Shown: piece by piece, positions 52,873 to 61,140 of the stretch
Layout of the letters: each line of letters opens with the position of its first letter
Position numbering within the stretch: position 1 is the first letter of the stretch
Origin: an uncultured Prevotella sp.
GTDB taxonomy: Bacteria > Bacteroidota > Bacteroidia > Bacteroidales > Bacteroidaceae
Assembly (NCBI GenBank): GCA_937922435.1
Contig: CAKZVT010000051.1
Coordinates: 6,149-70,148 of the forward strand
Direction of reading: 5' to 3'
DNA: 64,000 nt
Notes under the pieces: generated by a model
Seen by the model: only the letters and a program-made list of their open reading frames with translations
Database searches by the model: none
Told to the model about the DNA's origin: nothing
Made by a program: the position numbers and the translations under genes

Positions 52873-53043
52873 ACGTGAGTTCGATATAAGACACATCGGC
52901 AATCATCCAACTTCAAGCTGTCGGTTGGTAACTGTCATTCCGCGCTCCGACGCGGAATGACAGTTACCAACCGACCACTTGGGGCGAAAGAAAAGGCAGG
53001 TTCTTCTCTATTAGTAAAATTGTTCCTTATGCCGAACTCACGT
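52873..53043. mobile_element. 171-bp MITE with 18-bp terminal inverted repeats and 7-bp target duplication
   Basis: The ends ACGTGAGTTCGATATAAG (52873-52890) and, inverted, ACGTGAGTTCGGCATAAG (53026-53043) match at 16 of 18 bases. ATTGTTA flanks both sides exactly (52866-52872 and 53044-53050). The centre is a perfect 25-bp inverted repeat (52920-52944 and 52951-52975) with loop CTCCGA. No coding capacity, so it must have been moved by a transposase encoded elsewhere. Confidence 0.9.
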
Positions 53044-53169
53044 ATTGTTACTTCGTCATCGTGATGACAGATTGCAAGTGTAAACGGCGGTTCCCATGAC
53101 GTTTGTCTATTTCGTTTTTGTCTTGAAAAAGTGGCGGAATAGGTTTGTGAAAGTGTTGTTGAGGCCATT

Positions 53170-53510
53170 CGGTAACGCGTTTTGCCGTAGATTGCAGGAT
53201 GAAAAGCCGTGTCTTGTTGTGTAAAATGCCGCCTTTTACAGCAGTAAGAGCCGTCATTTCGCGGCTTGAAAGCCGTCCAAATACATTGAAATGGCAGCTT
53301 TTTCGGGGAGTAATGATTGCTTTTATGCCGTTTTCTCGCCGTTTTTGTTGCACAGATTGATTGATTTTCGCGTAACGCTTTGGCTTGCAGTTGGTTATGA
53401 CTGCACGCCGCAGGATGCCATATTTGCGCCTGGGTGTGTGTTTGCCGGTGAATATCGCCGCTACGGAGCGTCAACGTAAATCAGTTTGCAAGCAAACGCG
53501 CCGTATGCCT
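53170..53510. repeat. Diverged intergenic repeat, copy B
   Basis: Non-coding sequence sharing short ordered blocks with 34979-35330 (AAGCCGTC, GCTTTTTC, TTTGTTGCACA, GTCAACG..AATCA...AAGCAAA). It lies between the MITE and the 3' end of pyrF. Internal AAAAGCCGT and TAAAATGCCGCCTTTTAC words link it to the AAAGGCC hairpin family. Confidence 0.5.
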
Positions 53511-53581
53511 TTCACAATGAAAAACCGCAGGCATTGCTTAACGAAGTCTTGCCTGCGGTTGTAGTCGGGTGGGAGTTTCTT

Positions 53582-54415
53582 TTATCCTTGTGCTTGCATG
53601 TTGTCAAGCTCTGCGGCCATTTCGGCTTGCAGTTCCTTGGCCTTTGCTGCGGCCACTTCGGCGAAGTCTTCGCCGGCGGAAGCGTAGATTATGCCGCGGC
53701 TGCTGTTCACCAGGAGTCCGCAGTCGCGCGTCATGCCGTAGCGGCACACTTCCTGGAGGCTGCCGCCCTGTGCGCCCACGCCGGGAACGAGCAGGAAGTG
53801 CCCGGGCGCCACCATGCGTATGTCCTTGAACATCTCGCCCTGCGTAGCTCCGACGACGTACATCATGTTGTCGGCTGTGCCCCATGCCTGCGACTTGCGG
53901 ATGACTTTCTCGAAGAGGTGCTCGCCGTCCTGGTCGGTGGTGAGCTGGAAGTCGTGCGAGCCGGCGTTGCTCGTCAGTGCCAGCACGATGACCCATTTGC
54001 CGTCGTATTTGAGGAAGGGCGTAACGCTGTCTTCGCCCATATAGGGGGCTACGGTGAGCGAGTCGACGTCGTACTCTTCGAAGAACGTGCGGGCGTACAT
54101 GGCCGAGGTGTTGCCGATGTCGCCGCGCTTGGCGTCGGCGATGATGAAGTGGTGGGGGTAGTGCTCCTTCAAGTACTTCACGGTGCGCTCGAACGAGGCC
54201 ATGCCCCGTGTGCCCATGCACTCGTAGAAGGCGAGGTTTGGCTTGTAAGCCACGCAGTATTCGGCGGTTGCGTCGATTATAGCTTTGTTGAAGTCGAAGA
54301 TGGGGTCGTCGCTTGTGAGCAGGTGCTGTGGTATTTTCTTGATGTCGGTGTCAAGCCCTACGCAGAGAAAGCTCTTCTTCTTGAAAATCTGTTCGATGAG
54401 TTGTTGTCTGGTCAT
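53582..54415 (-). CDS. pyrF: Orotidine 5'-phosphate decarboxylase (type 2)
   Basis: A 277-aa enzyme making UMP, the last step of pyrimidine synthesis. The catalytic FIIADAKRGDIGNTS lies near residue 92. LTVAPYMGEDSVTPFL and the phosphate-binding LLVPGVGAQGG are as in the longer type 2 family. It is the last gene of a minus-strand run that starts at phoH, separated from prfA by a 32-bp-stem hairpin. Confidence 0.97.
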   Translation of the reverse strand: MTRQQLIEQIFKKKSFLCVGLDTDIKKIPQHLLTSDDPIFDFNKAIIDATAEYCVAYKPNLAFYECMGTRGMASFERTVKYLKEHYPHHFIIADAKRGDIGNTSAMYARTFFEEYDVDSLTVAPYMGEDSVTPFLKYDGKWVIVLALTSNAGSHDFQLTTDQDGEHLFEKVIRKSQAWGTADNMMYVVGATQGEMFKDIRMVAPGHFLLVPGVGAQGGSLQEVCRYGMTRDCGLLVNSSRGIIYASAGEDFAEVAAAKAKELQAEMAAELDNMQAQG

Positions 54416-54437
54416 TGCTTTTATTTTTAGGAGTTTT

Positions 54438-54558
54438 AGGAGTAAAGGAGTAATGTAGTAAAGGAGTTAGGACTGATGTTTTGCTTTCATGTTCTGTTGA
54501 AATGAAATTGCAAATGGGTATTGTCTTAACTCCTTTACTACATTACTCCTTTACTCCT
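54438..54558. repeat. Word-repeat hairpin between prfA and pyrF
   Basis: A perfect 32-bp inverted repeat (54438-54469 and 54527-54558) built from AGGAGTAAAGGAGTAA words, with a 57-nt loop. It fills most of the 149-bp gap. Confidence 0.92.
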
Positions 54559-54564
54559 GTAAAT

Positions 54565-55677
54565 TTATAATTCCGCTTCTTTCATCCTTTCGGCGTTCTC
54601 GGCAACGGTCAGGGCGTCGAGCATGTCCTTGATGCCGCCGCCGAGGAAGCCTTGCAGGTCGTGCGTGGTGTAGCCTATGCGGTGGTCGGTGACGCGGCCT
54701 TGCTGGAAGTTGTATGTGCGGATTTTCGCGCTGCGGTCGCCCGTCGACACGAGAGTCTTGCGGCGGCTGGCTATGTCGTCGATGTACTTCTGGTGTTCGC
54801 GGTCGTAGATGAAGGTGCGCAGGCGCGACAGTGCGCGCTCCTTGTTCTTGGGCTGGTCGCGCGTCTCGGTACACTCTATGAGTATTTCCTCCACTTCGCC
54901 GGTGTTGGGGTTCTTCCACGGGTAGCGCAGGCGCACGCCCGACTCTACCTTGTTGACGTTCTGTCCGCCTGCACCCGAGCTGCGGAACGTGTCCCACTTG
55001 ATGTCGCCCTCGTTGATGTTCACCTCGAACTTGTCTGCCTCCGGCAGCACGGCCACGGTGGCTGCGCTGGTGTGCATGCGTCCTTGCGTCTCGGTGGCGG
55101 GCACGCGCTGCACGCGGTGTACGCCCGACTCGTATTTCAGCGTGCCGTAGACGTTGTCGCCGCTTACGGCGAAGTCTATTTCCTTGTAGCCGCCGACGGC
55201 CCCCTCGCTCACGCTTGTGACGGAGAGCGTCCAGCCCATGGAGTCGCAGAACTTCTTGTACATCTGGAACAGGTCGCCGGCGAAGAGCGCGGCCTCGTCG
55301 CCTCCGGTGCCTGCGCGTATTTCCATCTGTACGTTCTTTGCGTCCTCCGGGTCTTTGGGCACGAGGGCTATTTTTATTTCCTCTTCGAGCTTGGGTTGCA
55401 GTTCCTCGTTGGCCTGCAGCTCCTCGCGAGCCATTTCCTTTAGGTCGGGGTCGCTCTCGTTGGCAAGTATGTCCTTGGCCTCCTTGATTGAGTTAAGGCA
55501 CGCGATGTATTTTTTCCGCGCCTTCATTATGTCGTTGAGGTCTTTGTATTCACGCGTCAGGCGGACAAACCTTTCCTGGTCTGCGATGACGGAAGGGTCG
55601 GTGATTAGTGTCGATATTTCCTCGTATCGGCTTTCAAGTCCCTCGAGTTTTTCCAGTATGCTGTTGTTGTCTGCCAT
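54565..55677 (-). CDS. prfA: Peptide chain release factor 1
   Basis: A 370-aa factor that ends translation at UAA and UAG. The stop-codon-reading PAT tripeptide is at 193-195 (RVPATETQGR) and the catalytic GGQ at 237-239 (SGAGGQNVNK). It starts 3 bp after the purM stop, so the pair is coupled. Confidence 0.98.
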   Translation of the reverse strand: MADNNSILEKLEGLESRYEEISTLITDPSVIADQERFVRLTREYKDLNDIMKARKKYIACLNSIKEAKDILANESDPDLKEMAREELQANEELQPKLEEEIKIALVPKDPEDAKNVQMEIRAGTGGDEAALFAGDLFQMYKKFCDSMGWTLSVTSVSEGAVGGYKEIDFAVSGDNVYGTLKYESGVHRVQRVPATETQGRMHTSAATVAVLPEADKFEVNINEGDIKWDTFRSSGAGGQNVNKVESGVRLRYPWKNPNTGEVEEILIECTETRDQPKNKERALSRLRTFIYDREHQKYIDDIASRRKTLVSTGDRSAKIRTYNFQQGRVTDHRIGYTTHDLQGFLGGGIKDMLDALTVAENAERMKEAEL

Positions 55678-55680
55678 TGC

Positions 55681-56850
55681 TTAATAATTAAATTCTCCAA
55701 ATTCAGACTTAATGGTCAGGCTCTTTGCTCCTTCTTCGATGTGCCCGACGACTTGCGCTTCGATGTTGAAGCTCTTGCTTATGGCGATGACGCGCTCTGC
55801 GGTTTCAGGGCTTACGTATATTTCCATGCGGTGTCCCATGTTGAAGACTTTGTACATTTCCTGCCAGTCTGTGCCGCTTTGCTCTTTTATCAGTTTGAAC
55901 AATGGCGGCACGGGGAACATGTTGTCTTTCACGACACAGCAGTTGTCGCCCACGAAGTGCAGCACCTTCGTCTGCGCTCCGCCCGTACAATGCACCATTC
56001 CGTGTATTTCGGGGCGCAGCTCGTCGAGCATCTTCTTGATGACGGGGGCGTATGTACGTGTTGGCGAGAGTACGAGCTGGCCTATGTTTACGGGCACTCC
56101 GTCGATGGTGTCGGTAAGTTTGTAGCCGCCGCTGTAGACAAGTTCTTCGGGTACGGCATGGTCGTAGCTCTCCGGATATTTTTCTGCAATGTATTTTGAG
56201 AATACGTCGTGGCGTGCGCTCGTCAGTCCGTTACTGCCCATTCCGCCGTTGTAGCGGTCTTCATAAGTGGCCTGTCCGAACGAGGCGAGGCCCACAATGA
56301 CGTCGCCGGGGCGTATGTTGGCGTTGTTGATAACGTCGCTCCGCTTCATTCGGCACGTCACGGTGGAGTCTACGATGATAGTCCTTACGAGGTCGCCCAC
56401 GTCGGCTGTCTCGCCTCCTGTGGCGTAGATGCCTATTCCCATGTCGCGCATTGCGGCCAGCAGTTCGTCGGTTCCGTTGATTATGGCAGAAATGACTTCG
56501 CCCGGTACGAGCATCTTGTTGCGCCCGATGGTGCTCGATACGAGTATGTTGTCAACCGCACCCACGCACAGCAGGTCATCAGTGTTCATTATCAATGCGT
56601 CCTGCGCTATGCCTTTCCATACGCTCAGGTCGCCTGTCTCTTTCCAATATGCGTAAGCCAATGACGACTTCGTACCGGCTCCGTCGGCGTGCATGATGTT
56701 GCAATATTCCGGGTCTCCGCCGAGAATGTCGGGTATAATCTTGCAGAAGGCTTGTGGGAATATCCCCTTGTCGATGTTCTTTATGGCGTTGTGAACATCC
56801 TCCTTGGCGGCCGAAACGCCGCGCATCATGTAACGATTGCTTGAATCCAT
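55681..56850 (-). CDS. purM: Phosphoribosylformylglycinamidine cyclo-ligase (AIR synthase)
   Basis: A 389-aa ATP-dependent enzyme closing the imidazole ring in purine synthesis. IMHADGAGTKSSLAYAYW near 52, the NTDDLLCVGA segment and GIYATGGETADVGDLVRT identify it. It is a little longer than the E. coli enzyme, as in other Bacteroidetes. It lies 96 bp after aroE and 3 bp before prfA. Confidence 0.95.
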   Translation of the reverse strand: MDSSNRYMMRGVSAAKEDVHNAIKNIDKGIFPQAFCKIIPDILGGDPEYCNIMHADGAGTKSSLAYAYWKETGDLSVWKGIAQDALIMNTDDLLCVGAVDNILVSSTIGRNKMLVPGEVISAIINGTDELLAAMRDMGIGIYATGGETADVGDLVRTIIVDSTVTCRMKRSDVINNANIRPGDVIVGLASFGQATYEDRYNGGMGSNGLTSARHDVFSKYIAEKYPESYDHAVPEELVYSGGYKLTDTIDGVPVNIGQLVLSPTRTYAPVIKKMLDELRPEIHGMVHCTGGAQTKVLHFVGDNCCVVKDNMFPVPPLFKLIKEQSGTDWQEMYKVFNMGHRMEIYVSPETAERVIAISKSFNIEAQVVGHIEEGAKSLTIKSEFGEFNY

Positions 56851-56946
56851 TGTATTGATATTTAGTGACGTGTAGCATGCTGGCTGGCCGACAAGGACTT
56901 CTGCCTTGACGCATTGCCGCTTGCGTGCTTGTCTTCTTGTATCTTG

Positions 56947-57702
56947 TTACTTGTTTGTAGAATTGTCGTGCCAGAACTCCCAGCTTGCGAATGCCTGCAG
57001 AAGGAGCATCTCAAGGCCGTTTTTCACGGTTGCTCCGCGCTCGGCCCCTTTCTTCATGAATAGTGTCTGGTCGGGGTTGTATAGCAGGTCGTAAAGCAGG
57101 TTCTTGTTGTCCATGGCCTCGTAAGGCAGTTCCGGGCATTCGTCTATGTGCGGATACATTCCGCATGGGGTGCAGTTTACGATAACGTTGTACTCGTGTA
57201 TTATGTCGGGAGTGATATTCCCGTATTGTATTGTCCCAGGACGTTCATACCGGCTTACGAACACTGTCTCAAGCCCAAGCGACTTCAAGCCGTAGTCGAT
57301 GGCTTTTGACGCTCCGCCTGTTCCCAGTACGAGGGCTTTCTTGTGAAAACGCTCAAGCAGCGGCTCTATGCTTCTTGTAAAGCCGATGACGTCGCTGTTA
57401 TATCCCTTCAGCTTTGTTTCGTTGCCCTTGTGCTCCACGCGTATTACGTTGACAGCGCCAATGGCACGTGCTTCCGGACTTACGGAATCGAGAAACGGGA
57501 TGACTTTCTCCTTATAAGGTATGGTGACATTCAGCCCTCGCAGCTCGGGGTTGGATGCCAACACTTCGGGCAAGGCGTCGATGGTGGGTATCTCGAAGTT
57601 GATATACTGTGCGTCGATGTTCTCGTTCTCAAACTTCTCGTTGAAATAGCTGATAGAGAAAGAATGACCGAGCGGATAACCTATAAGTCCGTATTTGTCC
57701 AT
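56947..57702 (-). CDS. aroE: Shikimate dehydrogenase
   Basis: A 251-aa NADPH enzyme reducing 3-dehydroshikimate in aromatic amino-acid synthesis. The substrate site is IGYPLGHSFSISYFN (7-21). The catalytic Lys is in NVTIPYKEKVI (near 65) and the cofactor loop is VLGTGGASKAIDYG (near 126). Its start is 9 bp from the menG stop. Confidence 0.97.
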   Translation of the reverse strand: MDKYGLIGYPLGHSFSISYFNEKFENENIDAQYINFEIPTIDALPEVLASNPELRGLNVTIPYKEKVIPFLDSVSPEARAIGAVNVIRVEHKGNETKLKGYNSDVIGFTRSIEPLLERFHKKALVLGTGGASKAIDYGLKSLGLETVFVSRYERPGTIQYGNITPDIIHEYNVIVNCTPCGMYPHIDECPELPYEAMDNKNLLYDLLYNPDQTLFMKKGAERGATVKNGLEMLLLQAFASWEFWHDNSTNK

Positions 57703-57711
57703 GATAATTGT

Positions 57712-58449
57712 TTATTTTATAGCGAAATAGCATGTGCATACGCCGAAAGTCAGACGCTTGAACCTGGCCTCTGAAAATCCGGCTTTCCTGAAAATCCCGA
57801 CCATTTCCTCGCCCTGTGGAAAAGACTCGATGGTGGATATGAGGTATTTGTATGCTTCGTCGTCTTTTGAAACAAGTTTGCCGTAAAGGGGAAGAAGCGT
57901 GTGCGAATATATCCAGAACAATTGTCGCATCGGGAAGTGTACAGGCCGGCTAAGTTCGAGGATGCTTAGCTTGCCTCCCTTTTTTAAGACGCGGCACATT
58001 TCTTTGAGGCATGCGTCAAGGTTCTGGAAGTTCCTTATGCCGAACGCCGTCGTTATGGCGTCGAACGTTCCATCGTCGAACGACATCCGTTCGCAGTCTT
58101 CTTTCCTGAAAGATATGACGCTGTCGAGCTTTGCCGCCTTGGCTTTTTCCGCTCCGATGCGCATCATGCCTTCGGATATGTCGATGCCTACGACACGCTT
58201 AGGGTGCAGCTTGCGCGCGGACATTATGGCGAAGTCGCCGGTGCCGGTCGCAATGTCAAGCATTGTTTCCGGCCTGTATGGCTTCAGCTGATTTATGGCT
58301 TTCTTGCGCCAAAGGTTGTCTATGCCGAAGGAAAGGCGGTGGTTGAGCAAGTCGTATGAGTGCGCAATGTTGTCAAACATGGCTTCAACCTGCTTGCTCT
58401 TTTCCTGTCCGTTGCCGTATGGCGTTATCTTTTCCTGCCGATAGGTCAT
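57712..58449 (-). CDS. menG: Demethylmenaquinone methyltransferase
   Basis: A 245-aa SAM-dependent enzyme for the last step of menaquinone synthesis (UbiE/MenG family). The SAM motif is MLDIATGTGDFAIMS (near 65), followed by VVGIDISEGMM and AFGIRNFQNLD. I start it at 58449 (MTYRQEKITPYG). A Met 25 codons upstream would place coding sequence inside the adjacent hairpin. Confidence 0.95.
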   Translation of the reverse strand: MTYRQEKITPYGNGQEKSKQVEAMFDNIAHSYDLLNHRLSFGIDNLWRKKAINQLKPYRPETMLDIATGTGDFAIMSARKLHPKRVVGIDISEGMMRIGAEKAKAAKLDSVISFRKEDCERMSFDDGTFDAITTAFGIRNFQNLDACLKEMCRVLKKGGKLSILELSRPVHFPMRQLFWIYSHTLLPLYGKLVSKDDEAYKYLISTIESFPQGEEMVGIFRKAGFSEARFKRLTFGVCTCYFAIK

Positions 58450-58466
58450 GTCTGCAATTGGAAGTT

Positions 58467-58536
58467 GGGAATGGGAATTGAAAATTATTATTGGCTTATT
58501 TCGCAATGCAATAATAAATCTCAATTCTCCATTCCC
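58467..58536. repeat. Word-repeat hairpin between purC and menG
   Basis: The left arm 58467-58493 (GGGAATGGGAATTGAAAATT...) is largely complementary to 58509-58536 with a few mismatches. The loop is 15 nt. It lies wholly in the 100-bp gap. Confidence 0.82.
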
Positions 58537-58549
58537 TATTTTATCTAAA

Positions 58550-59497
58550 TCAGAGTGTCTTCAGATAGTCAGTGACGTTTTTCTCTATACGCGCAGCAAT
58601 GTCACCTTCTTCCGCCGCCTTGTCAAACTTGTCGCCGGTGATGTGCTCGAACAGTTCGATGTAGCGTTCGCTTACGCTTTCCGCGTATTCGTCGGTTATT
58701 TCCGGCATTACCTGCCCGGGCTCGTTCATGAAGTTGTGCTCGATGAGCCATTGGCGGACAAATTCCTTTGAGAGCTGGCGTTGCGGCTCGCCCTTCTCGA
58801 ACTTCTCCTCGTAGCCGTCGGCATAGAAGTAGCGGCTGCTGTCAGGCGTATGGATTTCGTCGATGAGGTAAACCTTGCCGTCGCGCTTTCCGAATTCGTA
58901 TTTTGTATCAACGAGGATAAGTCCGTGTTTAGCGGCGATTTCCTGTCCGCGGGCGAAGATTTTGCGCGTGTAGTCTTCCATTACTTCATAGTCTTCCTTG
59001 CTGACTATGCCTTGGGCGATGATTTCCTCCTTGGATATGTTCATGTCGTGGCCCTCGTCGGCCTTGGTCGTCGGCGTGATGATAGGTTCGGGGAAGCGCT
59101 GGTTTTCGCGCATTCCGTCGGGCAGTTTTACGCCGCAGATTTCGCGGCAGCCCTTTTGGTATTCGCGCCAGGCTGAACCGGTCAGGATTGAACGGATAAT
59201 CATTTCCACGCGGAAGCCTTCGCATTTCAGTCCGACCGTTACCATTGGGTCTGGTGTGGCGAGTTTCCAGTTGGGGCAGATGTCGGTTGTCTGGTCGAGG
59301 AACTTGGCCGCGATTTGGTTAAGCACCTGTCCCTTGAACGGTATGCCTTTTGGCAGGACTACGTCGAAAGCCGAAATCCTGTCGGTCGCAATCATGACGA
59401 GGATGTCGTCATTGATGTTGTAAACGTCGCGCACCTTTCCATGGTAAACGCTTTTTTGTCCTTCAAAATGGAAGTCAGTTCTTGTTAATGCCTTCAT
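58550..59497 (-). CDS. purC: Phosphoribosylaminoimidazole-succinocarboxamide synthase
   Basis: A 315-aa ATP-dependent ligase of purine synthesis (CAIR plus aspartate to SAICAR). The start LTRTDFHFEGQKSVYHGKVRDVY and the IATDRISAFDVVLPKGIPFKG block hold the nucleotide site; VDTKYEFGKRDGKVYLIDEIHTPDSSR is the other signature. It is the longer form usual in this phylum. Its ATG lies 23 bp inside the end of phoH. Confidence 0.97.
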   Translation of the reverse strand: MKALTRTDFHFEGQKSVYHGKVRDVYNINDDILVMIATDRISAFDVVLPKGIPFKGQVLNQIAAKFLDQTTDICPNWKLATPDPMVTVGLKCEGFRVEMIIRSILTGSAWREYQKGCREICGVKLPDGMRENQRFPEPIITPTTKADEGHDMNISKEEIIAQGIVSKEDYEVMEDYTRKIFARGQEIAAKHGLILVDTKYEFGKRDGKVYLIDEIHTPDSSRYFYADGYEEKFEKGEPQRQLSKEFVRQWLIEHNFMNEPGQVMPEITDEYAESVSERYIELFEHITGDKFDKAAEEGDIAARIEKNVTDYLKTL

Positions 59498-60464
59498 TGC
59501 TGTATTTTATTGTGTTTTTAGTCAGTCTTGCATCGTCGGCTTCCCGGTAGGCTTTTACAATGCGCGTTACGAGCTTGTGCCTTACGATGTCTTTCTCTTC
59601 CATGCGTATTACGGATATGCCTTTGATGCCATCGAGTACGTCGACAGCCTCGCGCAGTCCGCTTGCTACGCCGTGGGGCAGGTCTACCTGCGTCAAGTCG
59701 CCTGTCACTATCATTTTGGTGTTCCATCCCATTCTCGTCAGGAACATCCTTATTTGCGCCGTTGTGGTGTTTTGCGCCTCGTCAAGTATCACCACGGCGT
59801 CGCTCAATGTACGTCCGCGCATGAAAGCCAAAGGGGCGATTTGTATGATGCGCTTCTCTATCATGTCTTGCAGCTTCACCGCCGGGAGCATGTCTTCCAA
59901 CGCGTCGTACAGTGGTTGCAGGTACGGGTCTATCTTGTCTTTCATGTCGCCCGGGAGGAAGCCCAGCTTTTCCCCGGCCTCGACGGCGGGGCGGCTTAGT
60001 ATTATTTTCTTGGCCGCCTTTTCCTTCAGTGCTTTCACGGCCAAGGCTATGCCGAGGTATGTTTTTCCTGTACCGGCCGGGCCAATGGCGAATACCAGGT
60101 CGTTTTTTTCATAAGCGTCGATAAGCCGTTGCTGGTTCTCGCTCCTGCTTTTTATTGGGCGGCCTGCAATGTTGTATACCACAACGTCCTTTGCGGAGTC
60201 TTCTTTTGTCTTTTCCCCCTTTATTATGCTTATGATGTTTTCTTCATTGATAGAATTGTATTTAAGCACATGCAACCTTAGCTTTTCTATGTTTTCCTCG
60301 AATTCGGCAGTCTGCTCTTCGTCGCCGAGCACTTTGATTACATCTCCTCTTGCCACGATGCGCAATTTGGGATATAACGCCTTGATTATTTGCAGGTAAG
60401 CGTTGCCCGCCCCGTATAGCATTACGGGGTCGATGTCTTCAAGTACGATATGCTTCTCTATCAA
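59475..60464 (-). CDS. phoH: PhoH family ATPase
   Basis: A 329-aa cytoplasmic ATPase of the PhoH/PhoL type, linked in other bacteria to RNA metabolism and ribosome maturation. Walker A is IGPAGTGKTYLGIALA (near 127), with AVVILDEAQNTTTAQIRMFLTRMG near 228. The first codon is TTG (60464). The resulting MIEKHIVLEDIDPV matches how I recall family members beginning, and no upstream ATG fits. It heads the phoH-purC-menG-aroE-purM-prfA-pyrF run. Confidence 0.93.
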   Translation of the reverse strand: MIEKHIVLEDIDPVMLYGAGNAYLQIIKALYPKLRIVARGDVIKVLGDEEQTAEFEENIEKLRLHVLKYNSINEENIISIIKGEKTKEDSAKDVVVYNIAGRPIKSRSENQQRLIDAYEKNDLVFAIGPAGTGKTYLGIALAVKALKEKAAKKIILSRPAVEAGEKLGFLPGDMKDKIDPYLQPLYDALEDMLPAVKLQDMIEKRIIQIAPLAFMRGRTLSDAVVILDEAQNTTTAQIRMFLTRMGWNTKMIVTGDLTQVDLPHGVASGLREAVDVLDGIKGISVIRMEEKDIVRHKLVTRIVKAYREADDARLTKNTIKYSNEGINKN

Positions 60465-60490
60465 TTTGCTTGGACTTTTTTATTTTTGTG

Positions 60491-60498
60491 CAAAATTA
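60491..60498 (-). promoter_or_regulatory. Promoter -7 box of phoH
   Basis: TAATTTTG on the minus strand, 26 bp before the TTG start. The -33 region is weak. Confidence 0.6.
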
Positions 60499-60599
60499 CG
60501 GATTTTTTTCAATATCGCATCGCTTTTGCATATCTTTTTTCTTGTTGTGGCAGGCTTGTTCGGGTTGTGGTGCGGCGGTCTGAATTTCGGGCGTGTTGC

Positions 60600-60636
60600 G
60601 ATACATGGCCTTTTGCGTTGTGAAAGGCCATGTATC
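60600..60636. repeat. GGCCTTT/AAAGGCC hairpin
   Basis: A perfect 14-bp stem, GATACATGGCCTTT with its complement, and a 9-nt loop. It has the same stem length, loop length and inner seven bases as the hairpin at 27369-27405, with different outer bases. Confidence 0.8.
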
Positions 60637-60682
60637 GCACGGTAAAAGGCCGTCGATTACATTGTGAAATGCGGCATATTGC

Positions 60683-60733
60683 AGGCAGGGCTTTATCCGG
60701 CGGCGTAATAGCTGCCGGATAAAGCCCTGCCTG
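60683..60733. terminator. Long hairpin after the small lipoprotein gene
   Basis: An about 19-bp stem (AGGCAGGGCTTTATCCGGC with its complement) and 12-nt loop, 28 bp after the lipoprotein stop. No T run follows on the minus strand, so it may be a transcript-protecting structure rather than a classic terminator. Confidence 0.55.
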
Positions 60734-60761
60734 GCGTTGTTTGGAGGGGGCTTGCATGTCG

Positions 60762-61124
60762 TCAGTTCTCCTTGAACGCCACAACCTTTGACAGGTCAGG
60801 CGATAAGTAGAACGTGTGGCGCAGAGTGTCGTCGCCTACTATGACATGGGCCTTCGTGAATGTGTATGACGGCTGCGGAGGTTCTGCACCGTATCTTATG
60901 GGCGACTTGAACGCCTTGTTTGCGGCTGCGGCTTTCCTCATCACGTTGACCATGCTGTCGGATACAAGCGTCGTAGAGTCTATTTTTGTGAAGTCGGCGC
61001 TGTATCCTTCAGCTCTCAGGTTTGCGGCGAGAAATGTCTCCACGGTCTCTTCCGCCTTGTGCTGTTTTCCGCAAGCGCAGAAAATCAAGGTCATTGCCAT
61101 GCAGGCGTAGAATGTCTTTGACAT
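60762..61124 (-). CDS. Small lipoprotein of unknown function
   Basis: A 120-aa lipoprotein with lipobox LIFCACGK (Cys about 18). The mature part is a small mixed fold (TVETFLAANLRAEGYSADFTKIDSTTLVSDSM..., ending YLSPDLSKVVAFKEN). The first half, VETFLAANLRAEGY, resembles helices in small periplasmic proteins, but I do not recognise a named family. It starts 16 bp after the pepD stop, so it is co-transcribed with that peptidase. Confidence 0.75.
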   Translation of the reverse strand: MSKTFYACMAMTLIFCACGKQHKAEETVETFLAANLRAEGYSADFTKIDSTTLVSDSMVNVMRKAAAANKAFKSPIRYGAEPPQPSYTFTKAHVIVGDDTLRHTFYLSPDLSKVVAFKEN

Positions 61125-61140
61125 GTACGGTTGAATGTTT

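Noticed and set aside
53486..54430. 314-codon open frame opposite pyrF
   Set aside because: It mirrors the pyrF reading frame exactly, is Val/His/Ala-rich without domain motifs, and pyrF is unmistakable.
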